Positions 19,408-29,082 of a stretch of 64,000 bases of DNA are shown piece after piece; the stretch's first letter is position 1, and every line of letters begins with the position of its first letter. The notes under the pieces are model-generated. The model saw only the letters and a list, made by a program, of their open reading frames with translations. It was not told the DNA's origin and searched no databases. A program made the translations under genes and the position numbers. The stretch is from Pseudoips prasinana (Eukaryota > Arthropoda > Insecta > Lepidoptera > Nolidae). The DNA is taken from positions 11,600,001 to 11,664,000 of the forward strand of contig OX621263.1 in NCBI GenBank assembly GCA_951640165.1. Direction: 5' to 3'.

Positions 19408-20221
19408 CTATATGGCTACAAGATCTCCAGCGAGCAATGTGCAGGTAGGAAGTGAGAGCCAGACGTCTTTGTCATCGATGTACTCTTTAGTGGTGTAATA
19501 ACCCCTAGCCATAAGTACACGTTTAATATGTGTTTTAAAACTTGTGTCAGGCAGATCAGTAATTTGAGTAGGAAGCTTGTTATAAAACCTAATACAATTT
19601 CCTAAAAATGATTTATTAGTTTTGCTTACTCTAAAGCCTGGCATGGCTAGTTTGGTTTTATTCCTAGTATTTATATTATGCAGTTCACTTTTCTTTTTAT
19701 AATTGTGAATATTTTTTCTAACAAACATTATATTCTGATATATATATTCCGATGGCACAGTAAGTATATTTATTTCTTTAAACAAATTTCGCAAAGAATC
19801 GCGACTGCCTAAACCATAAATGGCTCTGACTGCTCTTTTCTGTAATACAAAAATAGTACCTATGTCAGCCGCCGAACCCCACAGCAGAATGCCATACGAC
19901 ATAATGCTATGAAAGTACGCGAAATACACTAATCCAGCAGTTTGTACATCTGACAATTGCCTTATTTTCCAGACAGCATAGGAAGCCGAACTTAATTTAC
20001 CTGCTAACTTTTCAATCTGAGGACCCCATTGCAATTTTGAATCAAGTGTCAATCCTAAAAATACGGTCGATGGGACTAAATCTAATATTTTCGCATTAAG
20101 TGCAACTGTTGGTACAATTTGAGTCACATTCGGCAATGAGAACCTGATGCATTTAGTTTTCCCTGCATTTAACAAGAGATTATTTGCCGAAAACCATTCT
20201 GATATAAAGCTGAGTGTTTTA
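19408..20221 (-). pseudogene. CR1-type reverse transcriptase, C-terminal part
   Basis: The uninterrupted frame of about 271 codons begins in TLSFISEWFSANNLLLNAGK and goes on FLGLTLDSKLQW, HSIMSYGILLWGSAAD and VLQKRAVRAIYGL, the usual thumb and post-RT region of this LINE group. Its first codons MYVC come from the ATGT tail of the RTE insertion and are not native. The frame joins exactly to the upstream half (...EHNKTL / SFISEW) if the RTE and one copy of its 11-bp target duplication are ignored. Confidence 0.85.
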
Positions 20222-20244
20222 CATACATACATACATACATAGAC

Positions 20245-21584
20245 TCACGCCTGTTTCCCAGAGGGGTAGGCAGAGACAACGGATTTCCATTTGTCACGAT
20301 CTTTGCATACTTCTTTTGCCTCGATTACTGTCATTATATTCTTCATACATGCTCGCCGGTTTAGGGTACTTCTGACCTGCCCTTTCTTGAGAACATCTCC
20401 AATTTGGTCAGAGAATGTTCGACGTGGTCTTCCCCTTCCGGTTGTCCCATTCACCCAGGCCAGGTATACTTCTTTTGTCAATCTTCTTTCATTCATCCTT
20501 TCTAAATGGCCAAACCATCTCAGCATGCCTTTTTCAATCTTTGTGACTACATCCTCTTTCACACCACAACGCTCTCTTACATCAGTATTTCGAATTCTGT
20601 CTCTCAAAGTCACACCACACATACTTCTCAGAGCTCTCATTTCCACTGCATTTATTTTACTTTCATTCTTTTTCTGCCATACCCAACTTTCACTTCCATA
20701 CATTAAAGTTGGCACTAACACTCCATCGTGCACGGCTAGTCGGGCCTTCTTTGATACTTGCCGGCTACTCATAAAGGCGTGTAGTGCCCCATTCACTCTG
20801 TTCCCCGCATTTACTCTTCTAACAATATCTTTTTCATATTTCCCATCTCTCGTAAACAAAGTTCCCAAATATACAAACTCATTCACCTGTTCGACTTTCT
20901 CTCCTCCAATCACAATATCACACGCTGTCGTGTATTCATCCCTCTCAAATACCATTACTTTCGTCTTACCTACATTCATTTTCATCCCTTTCCTTTCAAA
21001 GGATTCATACATATTTGTTACCATCACCTGCAACTCGTCCGCCGATGATGCAAGTAAAACTTGATCATCAGCGTAAAGCAGACATTTGATGAGTAACTCA
21101 TTCATCCTTACACCGCATTCACTTTCTTTCAAATCTTTTAAACAGCTATCCATGAATAGGTTAAACAACCACGGTGACGCTACACATCCCTGTCTAACAC
21201 CCTTTTGGATGCTAAACCACTCGGTGTATGACCCGTTAATCCTCACGCAAGCTCTGGAATCCCTATAAAGAGATTTCAGTGCTTGAACAAGGTTGTCGTT
21301 CAACCCATACATGGACAGTACCGACCATAGTTCATTCCTCAACACTCTATCGTAGGCCTTTTCTAAGTCTACGAAGGCACAGTAGACCTTTTGGTTTTTG
21401 CCCAAAAACTTCTCTACTATACTTCGCAGAGAAAAGACCTGATCCGTGCATCCCATTCCTTTCCGAAAACCCGCCTGTGCATCCCATATTTTCGCATCGG
21501 TTTCTTTCACAACTCTTTCAACCAATACTTTTGCATACAACTTACCAACGACGCTGAGCAGACTAATGCCCCTATAGTTTTTGC
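20245..21584 (-). pseudogene. RTE-type reverse transcriptase (downstream half after frameshift)
   Basis: The frame resumes at [20 protein letters not shown], continues through [40 protein letters not shown] and the catalytic [11 protein letters not shown], and ends at PSGKQA. The C-terminal RWFGHLERM...[10 protein letters not shown] motif is the endonuclease-like tail typical of this LINE group. Apart from the single frame change near 21575-21590, it is open throughout, so the insertion is fairly young. The frame is open to 21636 on paper, but its first residues duplicate, out of frame, sequence used by the upstream half. Confidence 0.9.
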
Positions 21585-23344
21585 CGTGAGCCTTTCCCTT
21601 TGTAAAGAGGTACAATGACAGCCTTGCACCAATCACTTGGCACTTGGCCGGTGGTATAGCATAGATTGAAAAGGCTGTACAGCTGACTCGCTATGACGCC
21701 ATGTCCAGCCTTCAGCATCTCGGAAGTTATCCTGTCATACCCTGGTGACTTACCTGATTTCATACCCTTAATAGCTTTCACAATCTCATCCATACCAATT
21801 TCATCTTTACATTTGTTCTCGTCTATACTTAGTGAACTACGTTCACTCTCTGTTACACCTCTTTCATACAAACTTTCAAAATACTCCTTCCAACGTTTTA
21901 ACACGCATTCTTCCCCTTTCACTATATTTCCATCTTGGTCTCGTATGGATTTCAGTTCTGAGGTTTGAGTTATGCCTCTTACTGATCTAACGGATTTCCA
22001 GAAAAACTTAATGTTCGTCTGAAAATCCTTAGACAACCTTCTATCAAAATTATCCTTTTGTTCATTTTTCTTTTCGTTCACCACATCCTTTACAATTACT
22101 TTCATTTTCCTATAATCATTCCAGGCCCTTTCTATATCCTCATTCGTCGCCTTATTCATTCGTTCGTTTGCTCTGGTGGCTAGCCAGTCTAACCACGCTT
22201 TCTTCTTTTCACATACAACTTTTTGTACACTTTTATCCCACCAAATATTCTTCATCTTTCTTCCTCTTCTTCTCTTTATTACACCACATACTTCACCAGC
22301 TACACTCACCACACCTTCTTTGACTACCTTCCATAGCTCTTCTACTTCTCTTATGTCTTCAGATCCCTCAAACTTCTCAACCAACTTACTTTTGTACTCG
22401 TCTGCCACTTCTTCCTCTTGCAGTTCCTCTACTTTTATTCTCTCTAGTACACTTTTAGTCTCAGGGATTCGGTGGCGCCATCCTTTGGACAGACCACTTA
22501 TTCGGCTCATCACCAGAAAGTGGTCTGTATGGATTGCGGTCCCACGATAGACTCTTGTGTCTAGAACATTCTTTCTCAGTCTTTCATCTACAATCACGAA
22601 GTCAATCATACTCTTTCTCACATTTTTCCTCTCTCGTGTAAACGTATGGATTCTTTTATGTTCAAACATAGTATTTGTAACACAAAGACCCCATTCCAAA
22701 CATATCTCAAGCAGACTGTACCCATTCTCATTCTCACTCTCGTCACCGAATTGACCTAGTACTCTTTCAAAACCATCACGTTTTACCCCAACCCATCCAT
22801 TAAAATCACCTAACATTATTACTCTTTCATTATACCGACTTAACCGCAACACATCTCTCAGGGTCTCCCAGAATGCCTTTCTTTCCTCTTGTTCTCGCTG
22901 TATTACAACTGCACCCATATCTACAGGAGCGTACACTCCTACTAGGAAGATACGGGTCATACCAACTTTCATTCTCAACCACATTACTCTTGCATTCACG
23001 CATTCGAACTCAGTCACACACTCAGACATACTTGTGGAAAGAATGAGACCCACACCTTGGCAAGCTCGGGTGGTGTTCGGTACTCCAGACCAATACGCCG
23101 TGTATAGTCCGTGGTTTGTAGTATCACACCCTTTCCGCTTCGTCTCATTCACACACAACACATCGATCCGCTTTTCACTCATCAGCTGACATACTTCGTC
23201 CATCTTACCTTCTATTCCTCCTCCAACATTCAACGTAGCAAAACGGCTCTCCGTTGACCACTTTTCGCCTCTCTGGGAAACGAGACGTGACGGGTGGCGG
23301 ACCACGTCGCCGCCATTTAAAGGATTAAAATTTCTTATCTCCAT
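21572..23344 (-). pseudogene. RTE-type endonuclease and RT N-terminus
   Basis: The first ATG at 23344 (a stop lies upstream in frame) opens about 590 residues. The AP endonuclease is recognisable: RFATLNVGGGIEGKMDEV, LCVNETKRKG, VIMLGDFNGWVG, MIDFVIVDERL and IHTDHFLVM. A basic linker with WWDKSVQKVV follows, then the RT start SGKSPGYDRITSEMLKAG and [15 protein letters not shown]. The frame ends at 21572 because of an indel near 21575-21590; the neighbouring frame carries on with the rest of the RT. Confidence 0.9.
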
Positions 23345-23773
23345 TGCGTTCCCACGAGTATTAGGGACTAAACGGTCCACCCTCGCAGAGCCCTATACGG
23401 GGGTAAGGCGGATCCATTCTGTGTCCTATGACCGCCAACATAGACACCCTCCGTTATCGACCAGAATACCCTCTGGCCATGGATCCCTCAGCACGGGTCG
23501 GATGACACTTTGGATCGGGGTTTTGTTTCGGGTATGCTCCCTCGGACTTAATAGCTCACTTGTGCTCGTCCCCTGCGTCTCGGTGAGCGTACAGTAAGCC
23601 AGCTAACTCGGCCTGTGAGCGCCGCCGTTGGTATGCATTATTATGCCTACTCTTCCGCCGCCGCTCTAAGTTACTATCCTGTACTGATAGTAACTATGCT
23701 ATCGTAGGCCTCTGATGAATCCTAAGATTCTAGAGCCCCCGATAGAGGCAGTTTAAGGTCATACCCGGGACCA

Positions 23774-24158
23774 TGAGTGTTTTATTATGCTCAATAAGAT
23801 CTTTATCCTTTCTATTTACTTTAAATATGAGCGACGTATCATCAGCGAACAAAACTATCTCTGATACTTTCTCTACCAGATAAAGGAGATCATTTATATA
23901 AACTAGAAATAAAAATGGGCCCAATATAGACCCCTGGGGCACCCCCATTTTCACAGGATGACGTACCGAAGTGACACCGCCTATCGAAACCATCTGTTGT
24001 CGCCCCGATAAATAGGACATCACAAGATCAAGAGATGTGCCAGATATTCCATAGTACTTCAGTTTAACAACGAGCGTACGATGATCAACGCAATCGAAAG
24101 CCTTAGAGAGATCACAGAAAACTCCCAGCGCATCCTGTGATCCCTCCCAAGCCTCCAA
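23774..24158 (-). pseudogene. CR1-type reverse transcriptase, central part with catalytic motif
   Basis: The frame reads EAWEGSQDALGVFCDLSKAF, SYLSGRQQMV, GVPQGSILGPFLFLVYINDL and IVLFADDTSLIF, then EHNKTL at the RTE insertion point. After 23774 (minus direction) the remaining residues of this frame come from the RTE 5' end. The upstream join to the 24196-24524 part is broken by the hairpin at 24185-24234. Confidence 0.85.
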
Positions 24159-24184
24159 TATTGACCTAATTAGATGAAAATTAT

Positions 24185-24234
24185 GGCCGCTCTACTCAGG
24201 ATGCAGGTTGCACTGCATCCTGAGTAGAGCGGCC
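24185..24234. repeat. perfect hairpin, 21-bp arms, in the CR1 RT gene
   Basis: Arms 24185-24205 (GGCCGCTCTACTCAGGATGC plus A) and 24214-24234 are exact inverted copies around GGTTGCAC. The proximal arm (minus strand) encodes GRSTQDA in the RT frame; the distal arm is surplus, adds stops and separates the halves of the gene. Confidence 0.95.
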
Positions 24235-24524
24235 CCTTGTAAACCCGAATTGCTTGTTATGCAATATCTCATTCACGTTAAAGTGCGACAACATTTGGCT
24301 GAGCATCAGCTTTTCAAATATTTTACTTAAAGCTGGCAGTATTGAGATAGGCCTATAATTCGTGGCATTTTTTGAACAACCTGCCTTGAAAATGGGTATT
24401 ATCTTACTTATTTTCATTAAATCGGGAAAGACACCATCACTTATACAGCCATTGAAGATGGCTGCAAGGATTGTAGCAATGTTTAGTATGATTGATTCAA
24501 TTGCTTTAACAGACTTTAATAAAA
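24196..24524 (-). pseudogene. CR1-type reverse transcriptase, N-terminal part
   Basis: The frame reads FNGCISDGVFPDLMKISKII, NYRPISILPALSKIFEKLM and NKQFGFTRGRSTQDA, the RT palm entry region, and stops in the inverted duplication. The 5' side is truncated near 24524, where Helitron-like sequence takes over. Confidence 0.85.
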
Positions 24525-25034
24525 AATTCAAGTCTCTAACTCCAGCCGTTTAGACTGTGCGTTGATAATTGATGTCCGTCAGTATAAACTTAACCCTATT
24601 TTGCGCCCTTGGGGGTGGAATTTCCAAAAATCCTGAAATCAATGTTTTATGTTTTTTAGCAGAAAGGCCAAGTACTAATTTTCATGCGTTTAACTTCAAA
24701 AATATCGCATTTTTCATAAAACTTACATCCCCTATTTTATGCCCTTTGGGGTGGAATTTTCAAAAATCCTGAAATAGATATTTTTAATTTTTAACTGAAT
24801 GGCTAAATACCAATTTTTATGGGTTTAACTTAAAAAATGTCGCATTTTTCATACAAACTTTGCACCCCCGTTTTACCCCCTTAGGGGTTGAATTTCGAAA
24901 AATTCTTCCTTATTCCTTGTCTACATTATAAAAAAAACATTTATGCAAAATTTCAGTTTTCTAGGTCCAAGGGTTTGGGCTGGGCGTTGATGAGTCAGTC
25001 AATCAGTCAGGACTTCTCTTTTTATTTATATAGA
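24525..25034 (-). mobile_element. Helitron-like repeat(s), 5' region
   Basis: 24525-24575 holds the 5' part of the Helitron-like copy interrupted by the CR1. From 24576 a second set of three units of about 110 bp follows (CCCTTGGGGGTGGAATTT, CCCTTTGGGGTGGAATTTTC, CCCTTAGGGGTTGAATTT). It leads on the minus strand to CCAGCCCAAACCC, the TCAGTCAGTC-like repeats and a 5' start TCTATATAAATAAAAAG at 25034. The TC...CTAG polarity fits Helitrons on the minus strand. Whether one or two copies are present cannot be settled by eye. Confidence 0.55.
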
Positions 25035-25319
25035 AGATAGATAACTTGTAATTATCACCGAATTCCCACCTAGAAGTGGTCATCTGTAACACAATTTTAC
25101 CTACTATAGACACTCACAAAGGAAAGCTAGTTACTTTATTAGTGTTTAGTTGCACAATATGTTCAAACCTTTGTAATAGCGAGAAATAAATAAATAATAA
25201 GTAGTAGCTTCATGCATAATCAGATTGACGAAGTACTTGATATAATATAACTCTTTTTTTACACCAATTAAAAGCCTACTTAATAAACACGAGACTTTTT
25301 TCTTAAAGTCGGTAGCCCA
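25035..25319. other. AT-rich spacer
   Basis: Nothing recognised. It contains the usual short AT-rich runs and no open frame of note. Confidence 0.4.
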
Positions 25320-25545
25320 TCCTTAAAAACATCTGTTCGTATTTTTTGCGCCCCAATCAACAATCGCATGTAGGTCTATCTGAATCAAATCTGTTATCTA
25401 TCAGTTATAGGTTTGCAATTTTAAGTCATCAGCAAAATGAAAAACGCTGCTGTGTTTTATGCAGGAAACAATATCATTCATAAATAACTTAAAAAGCTAC
25501 GGGCCTAAATGCGAACCTTGAGGATAAAAAAGTCCTCATCAAAAT
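25320..25545 (-). pseudogene. degraded LINE reverse transcriptase fragment
   Basis: Minus-strand frames, with shifts, give GSHLGPVAF, MNDIVSCIKHSSVFHFADDL, and FDSDRPTCDCWLG-like words. The (Q)GS(H/I)LGP...F(A)DD pattern is the RT catalytic core of a Jockey/CR1-type LINE. Several stops and frame changes make it an old remnant. Confidence 0.6.
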
Positions 25546-25622
25546 CAGCTCGGTAGAGTTTGCGTGAAAAAGTAACAATCAACCATACTGTCGCATTTAT
25601 AATATCAGTAGGATAATAACTA
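25546..25622 (-). mobile_element. Helitron-like 5' terminus
   Basis: On the minus strand the sequence ATATTATAAATGCGACAGTA and TTACTTTTTCACGC corresponds to the 5' start of the same small Helitron-like family as 9195-9377. It is fused to the RT fragment at 25545. Confidence 0.5.
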
Positions 25623-26509
25623 TGAATTGATCAAAATGTATATGTAGTAAAATTAGCCACACAGTGGACAAAAAAGCGGATGCGGGCGGTTTAATGGTGG
25701 AAAGTAGAGAAGAGGGTGACCAGCTGCATACATACATATAAACAACGATAGGCACAGTCGGCCAACGATACACACGTAGATTATCTTACTTTCTGGTAAC
25801 ATAAAAACTTGAGAGTATCAAGGGACACCCGGATAGACCGAAGTTATTTCTTATTATTTATTATGTACAAAAAACCTGTAAACACTCAACAAAAATAATC
25901 GTCGTGACACCACACTGTTCAATGCGAAATAGAAATGAAAATATCTGGCTTGCTTTCTATAAGAGAGAGAGAGAGACAGAGAAACATGCGCACGCCGCAC
26001 AGCTGCAAAAAGTGTCGTGACAACTTTTCGTAAGAATTTTTCCCGTCTAGCCCCCTTTCACAACGCGCGATAAGGAACTTCGTTCCAATAAAAAAAACAC
26101 GCGACAGTCTTTGGGGAAAGCCGATAGAAATGAAAACTATTATTACACTTGTAATCTACAATCTACAGGAAGCGTGACGTGACGATGATGTGGTTCCATG
26201 ATTTTTGTTCAATGAAAAAGTACTTAGCGCGCCGTTAGAAGTTTTCCATTCAAACAACCTAGTGCATTGGAAATCCGGTAGTATAAAATGTTATTTCTGG
26301 AAACACTTAATTTTGGGCCAATCCCGGACTTCCCAACCATCTGGTAATCCTAATCTTAAACTATTTGTATTCTGTACTATCATGGGCAGGCAGGAGGAAT
26401 GCCTAGGCATGCCACCCGCCCTGCATGTGGGACTTGCACCGACTAAACCTAACCTGTTGTGAAGTTGAACCATCATGGGCTGTATATTAATTGTTCATTA
26501 ATTATTCCA
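25623..26509. other. intergenic or intronic DNA with a LINE-tail scrap
   Basis: There is an AG-dinucleotide run near 25964-25980 and a GC-mixed stretch 25985-26110. At about 26335-26475 lies a scrap related to an R1-type 3' UTR (GTGGGACTTGCACCGACTAA, the reverse of phrases at 62060-62080). No exon of Lunapark was found here. Confidence 0.4.
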
Positions 26510-26635
26510 TGTATGAAGAATATAATGTCAGTAAACGAAGCGAAAGAGGTGTGCAAGGTTCGTGACAATTGGAAGTCCGTTGGCTCTGCCTACCACTCTG
26601 GGAATCAGACGTGAGTCTATGTATGTATGTATGTA
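26510..26635 (+). mobile_element. RTE-type LINE 3' fragment at a Lunapark splice acceptor
   Basis: Plus-strand translation KNIMSVNEAKEVCKVRDNW, SVGSAYHSG followed by a stop and a GTATGTATGTATGTA tail matches the end of the RTE element at 20222-23773. The tail ends 10 bp before exon 26646. The branch-point region for that exon must therefore lie in retroposon DNA. Confidence 0.85.
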
Positions 26636-26645
26636 ATTGTTCCAG

Positions 26646-26786
26646 GTATGGCGATGGAGGAGGAGTTTGAGTACGTGTCGTACGTGTGCGCGTACTGCGG
26701 CCGCATGAATCCGGCGCGGAAGCAGCGGCCAGCCGCGCCCTTACTGTCCGCGCGGCCATTGCCGGCATTACACAACACCATGCCTG
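26646..26786 (+). CDS. Lnp: Lunapark exon (zinc-finger second half)
   Basis: The exon is 141 nt, with acceptor TTGTTCCAG at 26645 and donor CTG|GTGAGT at 26787. Read in the frame that joins the next two exons it gives MAMEEEFEYVSYVCAYCGRM, then NPARKQRPAAPLL. The FEY(V/I)-x2-x-CAYC-x3-NPARK-x-RP-x-AP-x-L word string is the hallmark of the Lunapark C4 zinc finger. The first CxxC pair must sit in an upstream exon that I could not find. Lunapark is an ER membrane protein that stabilises three-way tubule junctions, and the finger drives its self-association. The exon starts in phase 2 (leading GT) and ends in phase 1. It is locally GC-rich (over 60%), unlike its AT-rich surroundings. Confidence 0.9.
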
Positions 26787-26861
26787 GTGAGTAGCCTTTC
26801 ACATGCCCACCGCTTGACAAAAGATCTCCACAATGGATAATACTATATAATAATAATAATT

Positions 26862-27103
26862 ATATCTGGACAATGTCACACAGATCATCCTAGCCCCAAA
26901 CTAAGCAAAGCTTGTACTATGGGTACCAGGCGACGATATACATACTTATATAGATAGATAAATACTTATATACATAGGAAACATCCATGACTCAGAAACA
27001 AATATTCGTGCTCATCACACAAATATTTGCACTTACCGGGATTCGAACCCAGGATCACCAGCTTCGTAGGCAGGAGCACTACCAACTAGGCTACAGTGAC
27101 CGT
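26862..27103 (-). repeat. SINE copy 4 of the CACCGTAGCCTAGTTGG family
   Basis: Minus-strand head GGTCACTGTAGCCTAGTTGG, B box GGGTTCGAATCCCGG, complete body and AATAATAAT tail, inside the Lunapark intron. Confidence 0.9.
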
Positions 27104-27275
27104 CATGGAATTTAGAAATTGAGTAGCCTCCTCCAGTTCAATGACCTTCTCGGCGGTCTGCAGTGTGCGAGTGTTATATGATGCCAGAGGTCATCGGTAT
27201 CTGTCGGTAATTTTTAGCACCCTCTCCCCTGCCGTTACCACAGCTGTTTACCGGGGACTGCGGGCCACGGTTTTA

Positions 27276-27450
27276 TGGTGTCCATCATTGATTGTTCTAG
27301 TGATTAGTGAACTTTACTGCCAAACTAGAGGTCGTGGATTCGATCCCCGCCCAGGACTAATCTTTGAGTGATGAGGACGATTTTTTCGGGCCGTGTCTGG
27401 GAGTAATTTATATATAATGTATAATATGTACTCTGTACTATCATAGTACC
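27276..27450 (+). repeat. tRNA-headed SINE, second family
   Basis: Head TTGTTCTAGTGATTAGTGAA with B box GGATTCGATCCCC and a body GGCCGTGTCTGGGAGTAATT. This is the same family as the SINE split by the R1 element at 3745 and as the tandem array at 29083. Confidence 0.7.
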
Positions 27451-27690
27451 TGCTGTGTGGTGACGGCATAGAATATCATCACCCTATCTCATCCCATGGG
27501 GGGCGTAGAAATCGACAGAAGGAATACCTACCAGAGAACGGGCAGCAGCGTTTTTCTGTGAATTATGACCCATCAAACTGCGATCGCCAACCCGTCTGCC
27601 AAGCTTAGAGATTATGGCATATCCCCCCATTCTTTGGGGAGGATTTGGTCCAGCAGTGGACGTACTTTGGCTGACATGATGATTTAGACA
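27451..27690 (+). repeat. interspersed repeat B (GTGGTGACGGCATAGAAT)
   Basis: The conserved phrases are TGCTGTGTGGTGACGGCATA, CATCTCATCCCATGGGGGGC, GTAGAAATCGAC, CGATCGCCAACCCGTCTGCC and GTCCAGCAGTGGACGTACTT. Other copies: 32337-32555 (+), 54296-54560 (-) and a divergent one at 41871-42090 (-). Short ORFs here are chance products of the repeat. Confidence 0.8.
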
Positions 27691-27696
27691 TACATA

Positions 27697-28099
27697 TACA
27701 ACATGTAACGTAATTAACGCACACCCTCAAACACCCCAATTAGAATATTATGTTGTAATCATAATAAATACACTGCATTTTTAATTTAACATGTATATGC
27801 ATTGTTATTTAATAAATTTGTTTCTTGGATTAAAGTTATTTTTTCTTTATTTTGTATTGAATGATGGAATTTGTATGAATACAAATAAAACTGCGTTTTT
27901 TAAAGTCTTATTGCTTTGACTTACGGTCCATTTCAATTTGTTTTGACTGTACAGGGTTAATATGACAATAATTTCCTTAGTTTTAATTATTTTGGAATAA
28001 AAAATTACCTAAGTATATTAAAAATGATATAAATCGATTCAGTAAACGATTCTGAACAAACTATTTTCAGGATGTGCGTTAATTAAGTTACATGTTGTA
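27697..28099. mobile_element. MITE, copy 1 of the TACAACATGTAACG family
   Basis: About 400 bp, bounded by TACAACATGTAACGTAATTA and its inverted counterpart ending TACATGTTGTA. The whole element matches 38974-39367. No coding capacity. TA-type flanks suggest a Tc1/mariner-related MITE. Confidence 0.85.
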
Positions 28100-28449
28100 T
28101 GAGTATGTATCCGCTGAACGGTTGCCATAGTACAGGCGATGCCTAGTTTGGGATGAGATGGCAGTGTGTTAGTTGTTCCAAGATACCTATTTATTTATTT
28201 AGTTCTACTTGTCTTAATTAAGCAGTTTATCTAGCTAAGTAAGTGGACTAGCCGGTAGGTACTACTACACTCAGACACAGGACAGGGGCTTTAGTATGAG
28301 TTTACAAAAAACTAAAGGTACGAACGAATTCGAGCACTGGACGAGCATGCAGCGTTATGATTGGTTATTGTCTTAATGGCGTGATAATTTTTACCAATCA
28401 CAAAGCTTCGTTTCCATCGAGAGCTCGAAATTTGTGCATACTTATTTAT
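28100..28449. other. SINE tail scrap and spacer in the Lunapark intron
   Basis: At 28120-28190 the phrase CATAGTACAGGCGATGCCTA, then GATGAGATGG, is the distal part of a SINE. The rest is unremarkable. Confidence 0.45.
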
Positions 28450-29082
28450 TTATTTATAGTTAAATAAAACGGTTAATAACCAATTACATAATTTATTTTT
28501 AGGGTTACATACAAATTTCAACACAAAATACTGGACATTCTTGCATACTTTCTTTCGCAGAAAACCAAACATATTCGCCTAATGTCTGTCCATCTACCGG
28601 CAAACACATCGCATTCAGCATAGGAAAACAGGAGGGCGTTTAGCATATCTAGGGTTCGACATACTGGAGACTTGGCTCTAGCGACAGTATGATGCAGCGG
28701 CATCGCAAATAATTCACGCTGGTGGCGGCACTGATGATGCCTACGACCAGGCACATATAACCGACAGAATCTATAAAGCTCAGGACAGTCGATTTCTCCA
28801 CGAAGGGTTTTACATGCTACCGTAAGCTGATCAAAGCCTCTTCTCACCTCCAAAGAAGTAAAACCTAACATTCCTAAAAGATAGTTAGTAGGGTACATAT
28901 AAGGATAGTAGTTGTATATCCTTCTAAATAGAAATCTAAGGAAGGTTTTTTGCACCTTTTCGATCATCAATATTTGGGTCACTGTATGAGGTCGCTGTAT
29001 ACTTATGTTTTCCTGTAGATTCCTACTAAGCCTACACATAATCATTCTCATCATGCAAAGTTTTCTGAAGAAGTCCTGGGTC
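28450..29082 (-). pseudogene. LINE C-terminal fragment
   Basis: A long open frame (28518-29192) reads IEKVQKTFLRFLFRRIYNYY, PTNYLLGMLGFTSLEVRRGF, LRGEIDCPELYRF and AKSPVCRTLDMLNAL. This order is the post-RT C-terminus of a Jockey-type LINE. Its first about 40 codons come from the tRNA-like tandem unit and are not native, so the frame is a chance fusion. The 3' end on the minus strand carries AAATAAATAAATAAG near 28440-28455. The copy is 5'-truncated, but its coding part has no stop. Confidence 0.75.

Larger units (their letters stand above)
20222..23773 (-). mobile_element. RTE-type LINE, near-complete, inside the CR1 LINE
   Basis: The element is about 3.55 kb. It is flanked by an exact 11-bp target duplication, TGAGTGTTTTA, at 20211-20221 and 23774-23784. 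On the minus strand it has a GC-balanced 5' region of about 430 bp (23345-23773), an endonuclease, a reverse transcriptase, and a 3' end of ATGT tandem repeats as in RTE elements. RTE/Proto2-type membership is judged from the endonuclease start (ATLNVGG...GKMDEV) and the RT ending ([12 protein letters not shown]...GRPR). One frameshift separates the two coding halves. Confidence 0.9.
18713..24524 (-). mobile_element. CR1/Jockey-superfamily LINE, 5'-truncated, split by RTE
   Basis: Reverse transcriptase sequence runs on the minus strand from about 24524 to 23774 and resumes from 20221 to 19408, with the RTE-type element between. The 3' end carries AATAAAAACC followed by TTTTATTTTA-type tandem repeats at 18713-18745. 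The N-terminal endonuclease is missing, so the copy is 5'-truncated. Motifs resemble the CR1/Daphne/Rex group, but I cannot separate these by eye. Confidence 0.75.

Noticed and set aside
20221..20232. ATG start of the 274-codon frame at 19408-20232.
   Set aside because: The first codons are the ATGT tail of the RTE insertion; the CR1 frame continues from the other side.
20291..22754. Long plus-strand ORFs (up to 257 codons) across 20291-22754.
   Set aside because: They are antisense shadows of the RTE-type reverse transcriptase and endonuclease, Ser/Thr/Phe-rich as expected for reverse frames.
8900..26500. Upstream Lunapark exons (first CxxC pair, membrane segments).
   Set aside because: I scanned for the expected cysteine pair followed by a phase-2 donor and for hydrophobic exon-like stretches and found none I could support.
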